A stretch of DNA of 5,590 nucleotides, from the NCBI GenBank assembly GCA_030590765.1, contig JAUVCP010000172.1:1-5590 (forward strand), written 5' to 3'. The notes under the pieces are model-generated. The model did no database searches, was not told the origin of the DNA, and saw nothing but the letters and a program-made list of their open reading frames with translations. Positions 1 through 5,590 of the stretch are shown piece after piece. Position 1 is the first letter of the stretch. Each line of letters begins with the position of its first letter. The DNA comes from Flavobacteriaceae bacterium. Its GTDB lineage: Bacteria; Bacteroidota; Bacteroidia; Flavobacteriales; Flavobacteriaceae. A program made the position numbers and the translations under genes.

Positions 1-324
1 GTATATTTTTTTTATAAAAAGCAGGAAGAACTTGGCATGGGCCCCGTGGAAATGAAAAATTTTAGATACCCCGGACCAATTCCCTTTTCAAAAGAGACGG
101 CTATTTTAATGATGTGTGATGCCTGTGAGGCAGCATCAAAAAGTATAAAGGAACCATCTGCTTTATTACTTGGTGATCTTGTAGAAAAAATTATTAGTGG
201 GCAAATGAGTAATGGTCAGTTTATGAATGCGAATATTACCTTTAAGGAAATTCAAATGATCAAAAAAGTGATCAAAAAGAAGCTGAATAATATTTATCAT
301 TTAAGAATTGAATATCCTGAGTGA
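1..324 (+). CDS. pgpH: 7TM-HD phosphohydrolase, PgpH/YqfF type (C-terminal fragment)
   Basis: This is the last 107 residues of a gene that begins left of the window. The frame is open from base 1, so the ATG at 37 is an internal Met and not the start. The sequence matches the tail of the membrane-anchored HD-domain family (seven-transmembrane HD; PgpH in Listeria hydrolyses cyclic di-AMP to pApA). Visible marks are FRYPGPIPFSKETAILM (residues 21-37 of the fragment), then CDACEAAS (39-46), where Asp40 fits the last metal-binding Asp of the HD domain, and the very typical ending IYHLRIEYP (98-106). The region between, rich in Lys and Ile, is the usual C-terminal helical part. The catalytic HD pair, the membrane segments and the extracellular domain lie outside the window. 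Family assignment is by recognition; c-di-AMP as the substrate is inferred from characterised homologues. Confidence 0.85.
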   Translation, partial: VYFFYKKQEELGMGPVEMKNFRYPGPIPFSKETAILMMCDACEAASKSIKEPSALLLGDLVEKIISGQMSNGQFMNANITFKEIQMIKKVIKKKLNNIYHLRIEYPE

Positions 325-353
325 TATCTGTAATTCAAAATAAATTTTTAAAA

Positions 354-380
354 ATTGCGTTAATTAATTGTGAACGTAAT
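354..380. repeat. small imperfect inverted repeat downstream of pgpH
   Basis: ATTGCGTT (354-361) faces AACGTAAT (373-380) across an 11-base loop. In RNA read from the plus strand all eight positions pair, one of them as G-U. It lies 29 bases after the pgpH stop and 5 bases before the -35-like TTG of the next promoter. No T-run follows, so it is a poor intrinsic terminator. It could be a 3' end structure or a protein-binding site, or chance in AT-rich DNA. Confidence 0.25.
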
Positions 381-385
381 AAATG

Positions 386-418
386 TTGAAAATATTAAAA
401 ATATTTTATTTAGATTTG
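386..418 (+). promoter_or_regulatory. candidate Bacteroidota sigma-A promoter for the beta-lactamase-like gene
   Basis: TTG at 386-388 and TAGATTTG at 411-418 are separated by 22 bases. This fits the known Bacteroidota/Flavobacterium consensus TTG-N17-23-TAnnTTTG at every fixed position. Transcription would start near 422-426, leaving a leader of about 110 nt before the ATG at 535. It is the only full two-box match I found between the pgpH stop and that ATG. No experimental start site is known to me. Confidence 0.5.
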
Positions 419-423
419 CGCTA

Positions 424-515
424 CAGGAAAAGGGAGTTTGATCTCTTTGTTGAGGTTAAAATAGTTACTATAAAAAAGATGAGAATTCTTTTAGGTATAT
501 TTTTTCGTTTTCCTG
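424..515 (+). other. possible structured 5' leader of the beta-lactamase-like gene
   Basis: CAGGAAAA (424-431) can pair perfectly with TTTTCCTG (508-515), so the predicted 5' end of the transcript could close on a site 20 bases before the start codon. Inside lie an 11-base dyad ATAGTTACTAT (461-471) and a hairpin AAAAGA/TCTTTT (474-479 with 487-492, 7-base loop). I do not recognise a riboswitch or RNA family here. Pairings of this length arise fairly often by chance in AT-rich sequence, so the structure is only a possibility. Confidence 0.2.
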
Positions 516-534
516 ATTACAATAACAACACATT

Positions 535-1740
535 ATGGTTTTAAAAAATAGTAAGATTATAAAATATTTTGCTTTGTTTGTTTTTTTGATTTTTAATATA
601 AACGGGGTATCCACCTCGAATTCAACAAAGTTGAATTTTATTAAAAAAGAAATTAAAACAAAGACAAAGGAAATAATAATTACACCGGAATATCCAGCAG
701 AATTAACAATTGAAGTATCAAAAAAACTGGATTCAGTTTTTAAAAGATTTAATAAAAGGCACGATTTTCATGGAAGTGTTTTGGTTGCAAAAAATGGAAA
801 ATTGATCTTTAGCAATCATTATGGTTATGCCAATTTTAGTAAAAAATTAAAACTTGATAACAATTCTACTTTCCAACTCGCTTCGGTAAGTAAACAATTT
901 ACAGCAGCTTCAATTTTGATATTGTTTGAAAAGGGACTTTTAAAATTGGATGATAAAGTAAGCAAGTATTATCCTGATTTCCCATATGAAGATGTTACTA
1001 TCAGACATTTATTGAATCATACTTCTGGATTGCCACAATATTTTTGGCTTGCAGAACATGAATGGAATAAAGATATTCCTCCTGTAAATTCAGAAATGAT
1101 GGATATGATATCTGAATACAAAGTTCTCAGATATTTCAAACCGGGTTCAAAGTTTGATTATTCAAATACTGGCTACTTTGTACTCGCTTCTTTGGTTGAA
1201 AAAATATCTAATGAAAGTTATAAAGATTTCGTTGAAAAGAATATTTTTAGTCCTTTAAATATGAACAATACCTATGTTTATCGTTATAAACAAGATGAAA
1301 TTGAAGATTATCAATTGTATGGTTATAGGCTTTACAGGGGTTGGAAACATATAAAAATTACAGGTACAGTTAACGATGCAATAACAGGTGATAAAAACGT
1401 ATATTCTACTGTTGATGACCTGTTCAAATGGATCAATGGATTAAATTCAGGTAAGATAATTTCGAAAAATACCTTAAACCAAATGTATAGCAAAGGAGAG
1501 ACAAAATATGGAAGAAAAATTCCTTATGGTTTTGGTTTTAGAATTGATGATAAAGATGATGAAAAAGTCATATACCACTATGGTAAGTGGAACGGTTTTA
1601 GTACATCAATCAAACAATACACGGATTCAGATATAACAATCATTACACTTGAACATTCAAATTATAGGTCAATGAATCATTTGAATGAAACTGTAAAGAA
1701 TATAGTAATTGAAAATTTTAATGAAAATGCAACCTTATAG
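535..1740 (+). CDS. exported serine hydrolase, class C beta-lactamase/PBP4* superfamily
   Basis: A 401-residue protein with the three active-site motifs of serine beta-lactamase-fold enzymes: SVSK (117-120, nucleophile Ser117 and Lys120), YSN (209-211) and HYG (348-350, in the place of KTG). Supporting family blocks are TIRHLLNHTSGLP (155-167) and GDKNVYSTVDDLFKW (285-299). The N-terminus has lysines at 4, 7 and 10 and a hydrophobic run at about 11-25, so it is probably a signal peptide. There is no Cys in the protein, so it is not a lipoprotein, and no clear AxA cleavage site is visible. It should act in the periplasm or outside the cell. Members include D-aminopeptidases, esterases and peptidoglycan-related enzymes; nothing shows that this one hydrolyses beta-lactam antibiotics. 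The ATG at 535 is the first start after the in-frame stop at 523-525, and an A-rich stretch precedes it. The gene is monocistronic by context and convergent with lysA. Confidence 0.88.
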   Translation: MVLKNSKIIKYFALFVFLIFNINGVSTSNSTKLNFIKKEIKTKTKEIIITPEYPAELTIEVSKKLDSVFKRFNKRHDFHGSVLVAKNGKLIFSNHYGYANFSKKLKLDNNSTFQLASVSKQFTAASILILFEKGLLKLDDKVSKYYPDFPYEDVTIRHLLNHTSGLPQYFWLAEHEWNKDIPPVNSEMMDMISEYKVLRYFKPGSKFDYSNTGYFVLASLVEKISNESYKDFVEKNIFSPLNMNNTYVYRYKQDEIEDYQLYGYRLYRGWKHIKITGTVNDAITGDKNVYSTVDDLFKWINGLNSGKIISKNTLNQMYSKGETKYGRKIPYGFGFRIDDKDDEKVIYHYGKWNGFSTSIKQYTDSDITIITLEHSNYRSMNHLNETVKNIVIENFNENATL

Positions 1741-1759
1741 ATTGCTTTTGCTATTTAAA

Positions 1760-2968
1760 TTACTGTAGATCAACATCAATTTGTTTATAAATTAGATCTT
1801 CGATGGTTTCACGCTCACGAATCAAGTAATCTTTACCCTTATATACCATAACTTCAGCAGGTCGATAACGAGAATTGTAATTTGAGGCCATGCTAAAAGC
1901 ATAAGCTCCGGCATTACTAAAACTTAAAACATCCCCTTCTTTTATTTCTCTAATTCTTCTGTTGCTTCCAAAAGTATCTGTTTCACAAATATAACCTACA
2001 ACAGTATAAAAACGTTTTTTTCCTTCTGGATTTGACATGTTTTCAATATGGTGATAAGCATCGTAGAACATAGGTCTTATCAAATGATTTAAACCACTGT
2101 CAACACTGGCAAATACCGTTGAAGTTGTTTGTTTTACTACATTTACACTGGTTAATAATTTACCAGCTTCACTAACCAAAAATTTACCAGGTTCAAACAT
2201 TAAAGTAAGATCTTTACCTGTTGACTTAACATATTCATTAAATTTTTTTGATAATTTTGTGCCTAATTCTTCAATATCAGTTTGGTGATCTCCTTCTTTG
2301 TAAGGAACCTTAAATCCACTTCCAAAATCAATAAATTCCAGATCTTTAAGGTCAAGAGCAGCTTCGAATAGGATATCTGTTGCACGTAAAAAGGCATCAA
2401 TGTCATAAATATCAGAACCTGTATGCATATGAATCCCGTTAATCAACATACCAGTATTTTTAACTACTCTTAATATTAGAGGAAGTTGATGAATGGAAAT
2501 ACCAAATTTTGAATCTATATGACCAACAGATATTTTACTATTTCCACCTGCCATAATATGTGGATTCATACGAATACACACTGGAACTTTCGGATATTTT
2601 TGTCCGAATTGCTCTAAAATTGAAAGGTTATCAATATTGATCTGAACACCTAATACCAATGCTTGTTCAATCTCCTCCAAAGAAACACCATTTGGAGTAA
2701 AAAAGATATCTTTAGGGGCAAACCCAGCTTTAAGCCCCAATTGTACTTCCTGAACAGAAACAGTATCCAAACCAGCATTCAAAGAATTGAATACTTTTAA
2801 AATACTGATATTTGAAAGTGCTTTCATTGCATAGTTGATCTTCAGTTTTTTAACTGAAGAAAAAGCATTGATCATCCTTTGATATTGCGAAATGATCTTT
2901 TCAACGTCGTATACATATAAAGGGCTTTCGTATTTTTTTGTCAGGGAAATTAAAAATTGGTTATCCAT
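1760..2968 (-). CDS. lysA: diaminopimelate decarboxylase
   Basis: Catalyses the last step of lysine synthesis, meso-2,6-diaminopimelate to L-lysine plus CO2, with pyridoxal phosphate in the cytoplasm. It is a fold-type III decarboxylase: alanine-racemase-like barrel, then a C-terminal beta domain. Counting from the ATG at 2968 (402 residues), the PLP lysine is Lys49 in NYAMKAL, followed by the barrel motifs HMHTGSD (180-186), GSGFK (216-220, phosphate-binding glycine loop) and EPGKF (259-263). The active-site Cys328 is in GYICETDTF, and Tyr356 is in the NAGAY block that contacts the cofactor and substrate. All key residues are present. The frame can be read 11 codons further, to a TTG at 3001, but the family normally begins about where the ATG lies, and that TTG is part of a promoter-like element. 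No other lysine-pathway genes are adjacent; the gene appears to be transcribed alone. Confidence 0.96.
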   Translation of the reverse strand: MDNQFLISLTKKYESPLYVYDVEKIISQYQRMINAFSSVKKLKINYAMKALSNISILKVFNSLNAGLDTVSVQEVQLGLKAGFAPKDIFFTPNGVSLEEIEQALVLGVQINIDNLSILEQFGQKYPKVPVCIRMNPHIMAGGNSKISVGHIDSKFGISIHQLPLILRVVKNTGMLINGIHMHTGSDIYDIDAFLRATDILFEAALDLKDLEFIDFGSGFKVPYKEGDHQTDIEELGTKLSKKFNEYVKSTGKDLTLMFEPGKFLVSEAGKLLTSVNVVKQTTSTVFASVDSGLNHLIRPMFYDAYHHIENMSNPEGKKRFYTVVGYICETDTFGSNRRIREIKEGDVLSFSNAGAYAFSMASNYNSRYRPAEVMVYKGKDYLIRERETIEDLIYKQIDVDLQ

Positions 2969-2998
2969 CTCTTTAATGTTAATGAGTTTATAAGCCTT

Positions 2999-3006
2999 CA
3001 AAAGTA
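2999..3006 (-). promoter_or_regulatory. candidate -7 element (TACTTTTG) of lysA
   Basis: Read on the minus strand, TACTTTTG fits TAnnTTTG. It would place transcription start near 2995, about 27 nt before the lysA ATG at 2968. I see no TTG at the expected 17-23 base distance upstream, so only half of the consensus is present. The final TTG of the element is the alternative, longer start codon of lysA. Confidence 0.35.
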
Positions 3007-3117
3007 AAAAAAACTATTAAATTATTGTGCTTTGAATTTATGATTATCTAATTTTGTTTAATTTTAAACAAAATGTTATTATTTTAAGCTATCTTAGGGA
3101 TTGATTTATAACGTATC

Positions 3118-3165
3118 ATGATAAAAAAAGCCTGATAAACTCTTTAAATCTTTACCAGACTTTTT
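3118..3165 (-). terminator. intrinsic terminator of pepT
   Basis: The arms 3151-3165 and 3125-3139 form a 15-bp stem with an 11-base loop (3140-3150). On the minus strand every position pairs, two of them as G-U wobbles, and the stem runs into seven consecutive T (3129-3123). On the plus strand the same two positions would be C-A and A-C mismatches. The terminator therefore works in the minus direction and starts about 35 nt after the pepT stop. It separates pepT from lysA as transcription units. Confidence 0.8.
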
Positions 3166-3200
3166 AATGATTTTTTGAAAAATAGGTTTAAATATGGTTT

Positions 3201-4433
3201 CTATGCATATTTTTTAGCTGTGATATTTGCAATTTTAATAATTACATCTCTTGCTTTTTCCATAGATTCAATAGCAACAAACTCATATCTACCATGAAAA
3301 TTATGACCTCCGGCAAATATATTCGGACAAGGAAGGCCTTTGTAGGATAATTGAGAACCATCTGTTCCACCTCTAATAGCTTTTATCAAAGGTTTGATAT
3401 CCAGTTGTTTCATTGCTTCTTCTGCAATATCAACTATATGCATTACCGGTTCTACCTTTTCGCGCATATTAAAATATTGATCTTTAATTTCCACTTGGAT
3501 AAGATCAGAACTAAGTTCCTTATTCATTTGATCAACAATTTGCTGGAATTGTTTTTTTCTATTCTGAAACAATTCCATGTCATGGTCTCTGATGATGTAT
3601 TCAAGTACTGTTTTCTCTACTTCACCCTTCATATCATGTAAATGGAAAAATCCCTCATAACCTTCTGTTCTTTCAGGAACTTCATTTTGTGGTAGTGATT
3701 TGATAAAATCAGCAGCAATTAACATTGAATTGATCATTTTTCCTTTTGCATATCCGGGATGTACAATTGTACCATTGATGGTGACCTTTGCACCTGCTGC
3801 ATTAAAGTTTTCATATTCCAATTCTCCAACCTGACTTCCATCCATAGTATAGGCCCATTCTGCACCAAACTTTTCTACATCAAATTTATGAGCTCCTTTT
3901 CCAACTTCTTCATCCGGTGTAAACCCAACTTTTATTGTACCGTGTTTGATATCAGGATTTTGAATTAAATATTCCATTGCCGATATGATTTCAGCAATTC
4001 CTGCTTTGTCATCAGCACCAAGAAGTGTATTACCATCAGTTGTGATCAAGGTCTGCCCTTTGTATAAAAGAAGATCTTCAAAATAATTAGGTGATAAAAT
4101 AATATTTTCCTTTTTGTTTAAAATAATATCTTTTCCATCATAGTCTTTATGAATTTGTGGATTTACATTTTCGGCAGTATAATCAGGACTTGTGTCAAAA
4201 TGGGCAATAAAACCAATGGTTGGAACATTGTGATCAACATTGCTGGGTAATGTTGCCATGATATATGCATTCTCATCAATACTAACATCTTGCATACCAA
4301 TTTCTTCCAGTTCTTTTACCAGTATATTAGCCAGATCCCATTGCTTTTCCGTACTTGGAAATTCCGGATTATTTGGATCGGATTGTGTGTCAATTTTAAT
4401 ATATCTTAAAAATCTGTCTGTTATATTTTGCAT
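3201..4433 (-). CDS. pepT: peptidase T (tripeptide aminopeptidase, M20B family)
   Basis: A cytoplasmic di-zinc aminopeptidase that removes the N-terminal residue from tripeptides. Counted from the ATG at 4433 (410 residues, about the family length), the metal and catalytic residues are all present: His78 and Asp80 in AHFDTSPD, the bridging Asp141 in GADDKAG, Glu175 (general base) and Glu176 in TPDEEVG, Asp198 in TMDG, and His377 in AGGHNFHG. The dimerisation/lid domain carries HPGYAKGK (225-232), where the His reaches the partner active site in known structures, and the family signature [10 protein letters not shown] is at 354-363. His78 and Asp80 carry the same numbers as in the Salmonella enzyme, which supports this start. 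A longer reading begins at a TTG at 4451, but that TTG is the end of a TAnnTTTG element. A strong terminator follows the gene; it is not in an operon with lysA. Confidence 0.96.
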   Translation of the reverse strand: MQNITDRFLRYIKIDTQSDPNNPEFPSTEKQWDLANILVKELEEIGMQDVSIDENAYIMATLPSNVDHNVPTIGFIAHFDTSPDYTAENVNPQIHKDYDGKDIILNKKENIILSPNYFEDLLLYKGQTLITTDGNTLLGADDKAGIAEIISAMEYLIQNPDIKHGTIKVGFTPDEEVGKGAHKFDVEKFGAEWAYTMDGSQVGELEYENFNAAGAKVTINGTIVHPGYAKGKMINSMLIAADFIKSLPQNEVPERTEGYEGFFHLHDMKGEVEKTVLEYIIRDHDMELFQNRKKQFQQIVDQMNKELSSDLIQVEIKDQYFNMREKVEPVMHIVDIAEEAMKQLDIKPLIKAIRGGTDGSQLSYKGLPCPNIFAGGHNFHGRYEFVAIESMEKARDVIIKIANITAKKYA

Positions 4434-4448
4434 GGTTGAAATTTTATT

Positions 4449-4456
4449 CAAAAATA
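4449..4456 (-). promoter_or_regulatory. candidate -7 element (TATTTTTG) of pepT
   Basis: On the minus strand TATTTTTG fits TAnnTTTG and lies 15 bases before the ATG at 4433, which would give a leader of only about 11-12 nt. The nearest upstream TTG (4489-4487) is 30 bases away, too far for a standard -33 box, so the match is partial. The last three bases of the element are the alternative TTG start codon of pepT. Confidence 0.35.
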
Positions 4457-4544
4457 ATGAAATTTTATGTAAAATGAGATAATAATCAAGGATTAGATAA
4501 TCACATAATAAACAAAAACAGGTGGAAACTAATCTGGAATTATT

Positions 4545-4569
4545 AAAAAAAATGAAATTAGACTACTTC
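4545..4569 (-). terminator. weak candidate terminator after the lipoprotein gene
   Basis: On the minus strand, GAAG-TA and TA-TTTC (within 4569-4554) can form a short stem with a 3-base loop, one bulged base and one G-U pair. Eight T follow at 4552-4545, directly after the lipoprotein stop at 4574. The T-run is convincing, the hairpin is not. The rest of the gap to pepT (4457-4544) shows nothing else that I can identify. Confidence 0.25.
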
Positions 4570-4573
4570 CTTT

Positions 4574-5134
4574 TTATTTGATGAATTGAATGTTGTTAAA
4601 AATTGAAATAGAGGCACATATTCTCTCGTCAATCAATTTATTACCATAAATTTTAGAAGTAAAAGTAAAATACTCATCAGGTTTGTATTTTAAATAGACT
4701 TGAAGATAATGATAGGTAAGTTCTGAGCTTTTCCCGGTAGATAAATTATAATAACTATCGTGTTTTTTAAACTTAATAAAACCAGATTTAACCTGTTTTA
4801 AAAGTCCTTTATTTTTTAAATCCTTTGAAAAGTTGGATTCAAATTCTTCATCAAAATTCAATTCGCCCTGATGCCAGGTAACGTCAATTAAATAAGTCTC
4901 AGATAGTTGTTTAGTAGTGTCTGCACTGTATAAATCTGACTGGAATTCATCATAATAAAGCTGGGTTTTCCAGTATTTTGGAATGTTGATCTTGAATTTA
5001 CCTAAAACATCTTTATACTTTTTTGTATTTGTAAAATGAATAGGTGTATTGCACTCAAATTGTTCACCAAGATCATTGTTCTGGCAACCTGTAAAAACAA
5101 ATAATGCTATCCATATTATATGTATATATTTCAT
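4574..5134 (-). CDS. small lipoprotein of unknown function, possibly PsbP/Mog1-like fold
   Basis: A 186-residue protein with a lipoprotein signal: a hydrophobic stretch at residues 4-14, then FTGC with the modifiable Cys at 17. After cleavage it would be lipid-anchored in the cell envelope; the residues after the Cys (QNND) are only weakly like a Bacteroidota surface-export signal. The mature part holds FKINIPKYWKT (47-57) and YYDEFQSDLYSADTT (60-74), followed by alternating polar beta-type segments. This pattern of a 'folded, stable, then PxxW' opening resembles small secreted proteins of the PsbP/DUF1795 kind, but that is an impression and not a firm family match. Besides Cys17 there are Cys28 and Cys173, which could form a disulfide. 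The ATG at 5134 follows an A-rich stretch 14 nt after the stop of the upstream propeller gene, so the two are probably co-transcribed. Function unknown. Confidence 0.75.
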   Translation of the reverse strand: MKYIHIIWIALFVFTGCQNNDLGEQFECNTPIHFTNTKKYKDVLGKFKINIPKYWKTQLYYDEFQSDLYSADTTKQLSETYLIDVTWHQGELNFDEEFESNFSKDLKNKGLLKQVKSGFIKFKKHDSYYNLSTGKSSELTYHYLQVYLKYKPDEYFTFTSKIYGNKLIDERICASISIFNNIQFIK

Positions 5135-5148
5135 TTTTATAGCAAGAT

Positions 5149-5590
5149 TTAGTTTGTTGATTGTAATTTAATTTTAGCAATTTTATTATTGCCAGCTAGC
5201 CAGGCAGTATTTTTATTTGCAAATTTAATAGTGTAAAATGATTTATCACTAATTTTTGTCCATGAACCACCTTTGTTATTTGAATAGTAAATTCCTTCGG
5301 TAGAAACAGCCATGATCTCTTTTCCTTTAGTTTGAGGAATATACTGAACACAACTGATATATCCTGGAGTTTGATCATTAGCTATGAGATTCCAGGTTTT
5401 TCCACCATCATGAGTAGAAGCTTTAGTATCTTTAAAACTGTTTTTTTCTTCCCAGTTTCCTCCCATAATAATACCGTTATTCCTATCATAAAAATCAACA
5501 GTAAATACACCAGTCATTGTTTTTCCCTGAATAATAGGCGTGTTATAAACCTGCCATGTATTTCCTTTATCCGTACTTTTAAACACTCTG
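5149..5590 (-). CDS. YCF48/BNR-type beta-propeller protein (C-terminal fragment)
   Basis: The frame is open to the right edge, so this is the C-terminal part (about 146 residues) of a larger protein. The GTG at 5586 is an internal Val codon, preceded by an Arg codon, and is not a start. Three Asp-box motifs (S/T-x-D/N-x-G-x-T/S-W) recur about every 45-55 residues. Counting from that Val, they are STDKGNTW at 4-11, THDGGKTW at 58-65 and SNNKGGSW at 102-109, each followed by a beta-strand-like segment. This is the repeat of sialidase/BNR propellers and of YCF48-like photosystem II assembly factor homologues, which are common in Bacteroidota as exported or lipid-anchored proteins, often mislabelled oxidoreductases. 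The C-terminus ends the propeller with no sorting domain (no Por secretion tail). The N-terminus, any signal peptide and the function cannot be seen. It is probably the first gene of a pair with the downstream lipoprotein. Confidence 0.8.
   Translation of the reverse strand, partial: RVFKSTDKGNTWQVYNTPIIQGKTMTGVFTVDFYDRNNGIIMGGNWEEKNSFKDTKASTHDGGKTWNLIANDQTPGYISCVQYIPQTKGKEIMAVSTEGIYYSNNKGGSWTKISDKSFYTIKFANKNTAWLAGNNKIAKIKLQSTN

Noticed and set aside
37..324. A complete 95-residue gene starting at ATG 37
   Set aside because: The frame is open to base 1, and the residues before the ATG and after it read as one continuous tail of the 7TM-HD family. It is a truncated gene, not a small one.
535..1740. 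Antibiotic-resistance beta-lactamase
   Set aside because: The motifs only place it in the broad serine beta-lactamase/PBP4* superfamily. The divergence, the lack of an ampR-like neighbour and the core-genome setting do not support a resistance gene.
3002..3124. A lysine riboswitch or small RNA upstream of lysA
   Set aside because: The stretch is short and AT-rich with no multi-helix architecture, and the candidate promoter lies downstream of it, leaving almost no leader.
3351..4482. Three plus-strand open frames opposite pepT (3351-3641, 3759-3968, 4240-4482)
   Set aside because: They are antisense shadows of a strongly conserved enzyme gene, rich in Phe, Ile, Cys and Ser as expected for reverse-frame AT-rich sequence, with no recognisable domain.
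4524..4570. A larger hairpin between pepT and the lipoprotein gene (GGAA..CTAAT with ATTAG..TTCC)
   Set aside because: The two short helices are separated by an unequal internal loop and a long AT-rich loop, and no T-run follows in the minus direction at a useful distance.
5196..5378. A 60-residue minus-strand frame inside the propeller gene
   Set aside because: It overlaps the Asp-box repeats in another frame and shows no family features; a shadow frame.
5149..5586. A complete gene starting at GTG 5586
   Set aside because: The frame continues to the window edge, and the sequence starts in the middle of an Asp-box repeat with no signal peptide; the real start is outside.

Overview
The window is strongly AT-rich and looks like a core chromosomal segment of a Bacteroidota bacterium, most likely class Flavobacteriia. 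The coding sequences read like flavobacterial orthologues (inferred from memory of the families, not from a search). Start codons follow A-rich stretches rather than clear Shine-Dalgarno sequences. Matches to the Bacteroidota -7 promoter element TAnnTTTG lie just upstream of three genes. I cannot name a genus.

Layout from left to right: (1) 1-324, plus strand, the C-terminal end of a 7TM-HD phosphohydrolase (PgpH/YqfF type, c-di-AMP turnover), cut by the window edge. (2) 325-534, a gap with a small inverted repeat, a good candidate promoter and a roughly 110-nt leader. (3) 535-1740, plus strand, an exported serine hydrolase of the class C beta-lactamase/PBP4* superfamily with all three active-site motifs. 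(4) 1760-2968, minus strand, diaminopimelate decarboxylase (lysA), tail-to-tail with gene 3 and only 19 nt apart. (5) 3201-4433, minus strand, peptidase T (pepT), followed by a convincing intrinsic terminator before lysA. (6) 4574-5134, minus strand, a small lipoprotein of unknown function. (7) 5149-5590, minus strand, the C-terminal end of a YCF48/BNR-type beta-propeller protein, cut by the right edge. Genes 7 and 6 are 14 nt apart and probably form one transcription unit, transcribed 7 then 6.

The genes do not form one pathway. lysA makes L-lysine from meso-diaminopimelate, PepT trims tripeptides in the cytoplasm, PgpH degrades a second messenger at the membrane, and the remaining three act in or beyond the cell envelope. 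I see no mobile element, CRISPR array, tRNA, rRNA, phage gene or defence system, and no evidence of a new biological system. The most useful observations concern gene starts and signals. Both lysA and pepT have a longer reading with a TTG start, but in each case that TTG is the last three bases of a TAnnTTTG promoter element, so the internal ATG is the better start. The pepT terminator is fully paired only on the minus strand, which shows the direction it works in. The leader of the beta-lactamase-like gene has possible RNA structure and an overlapping short reading frame.
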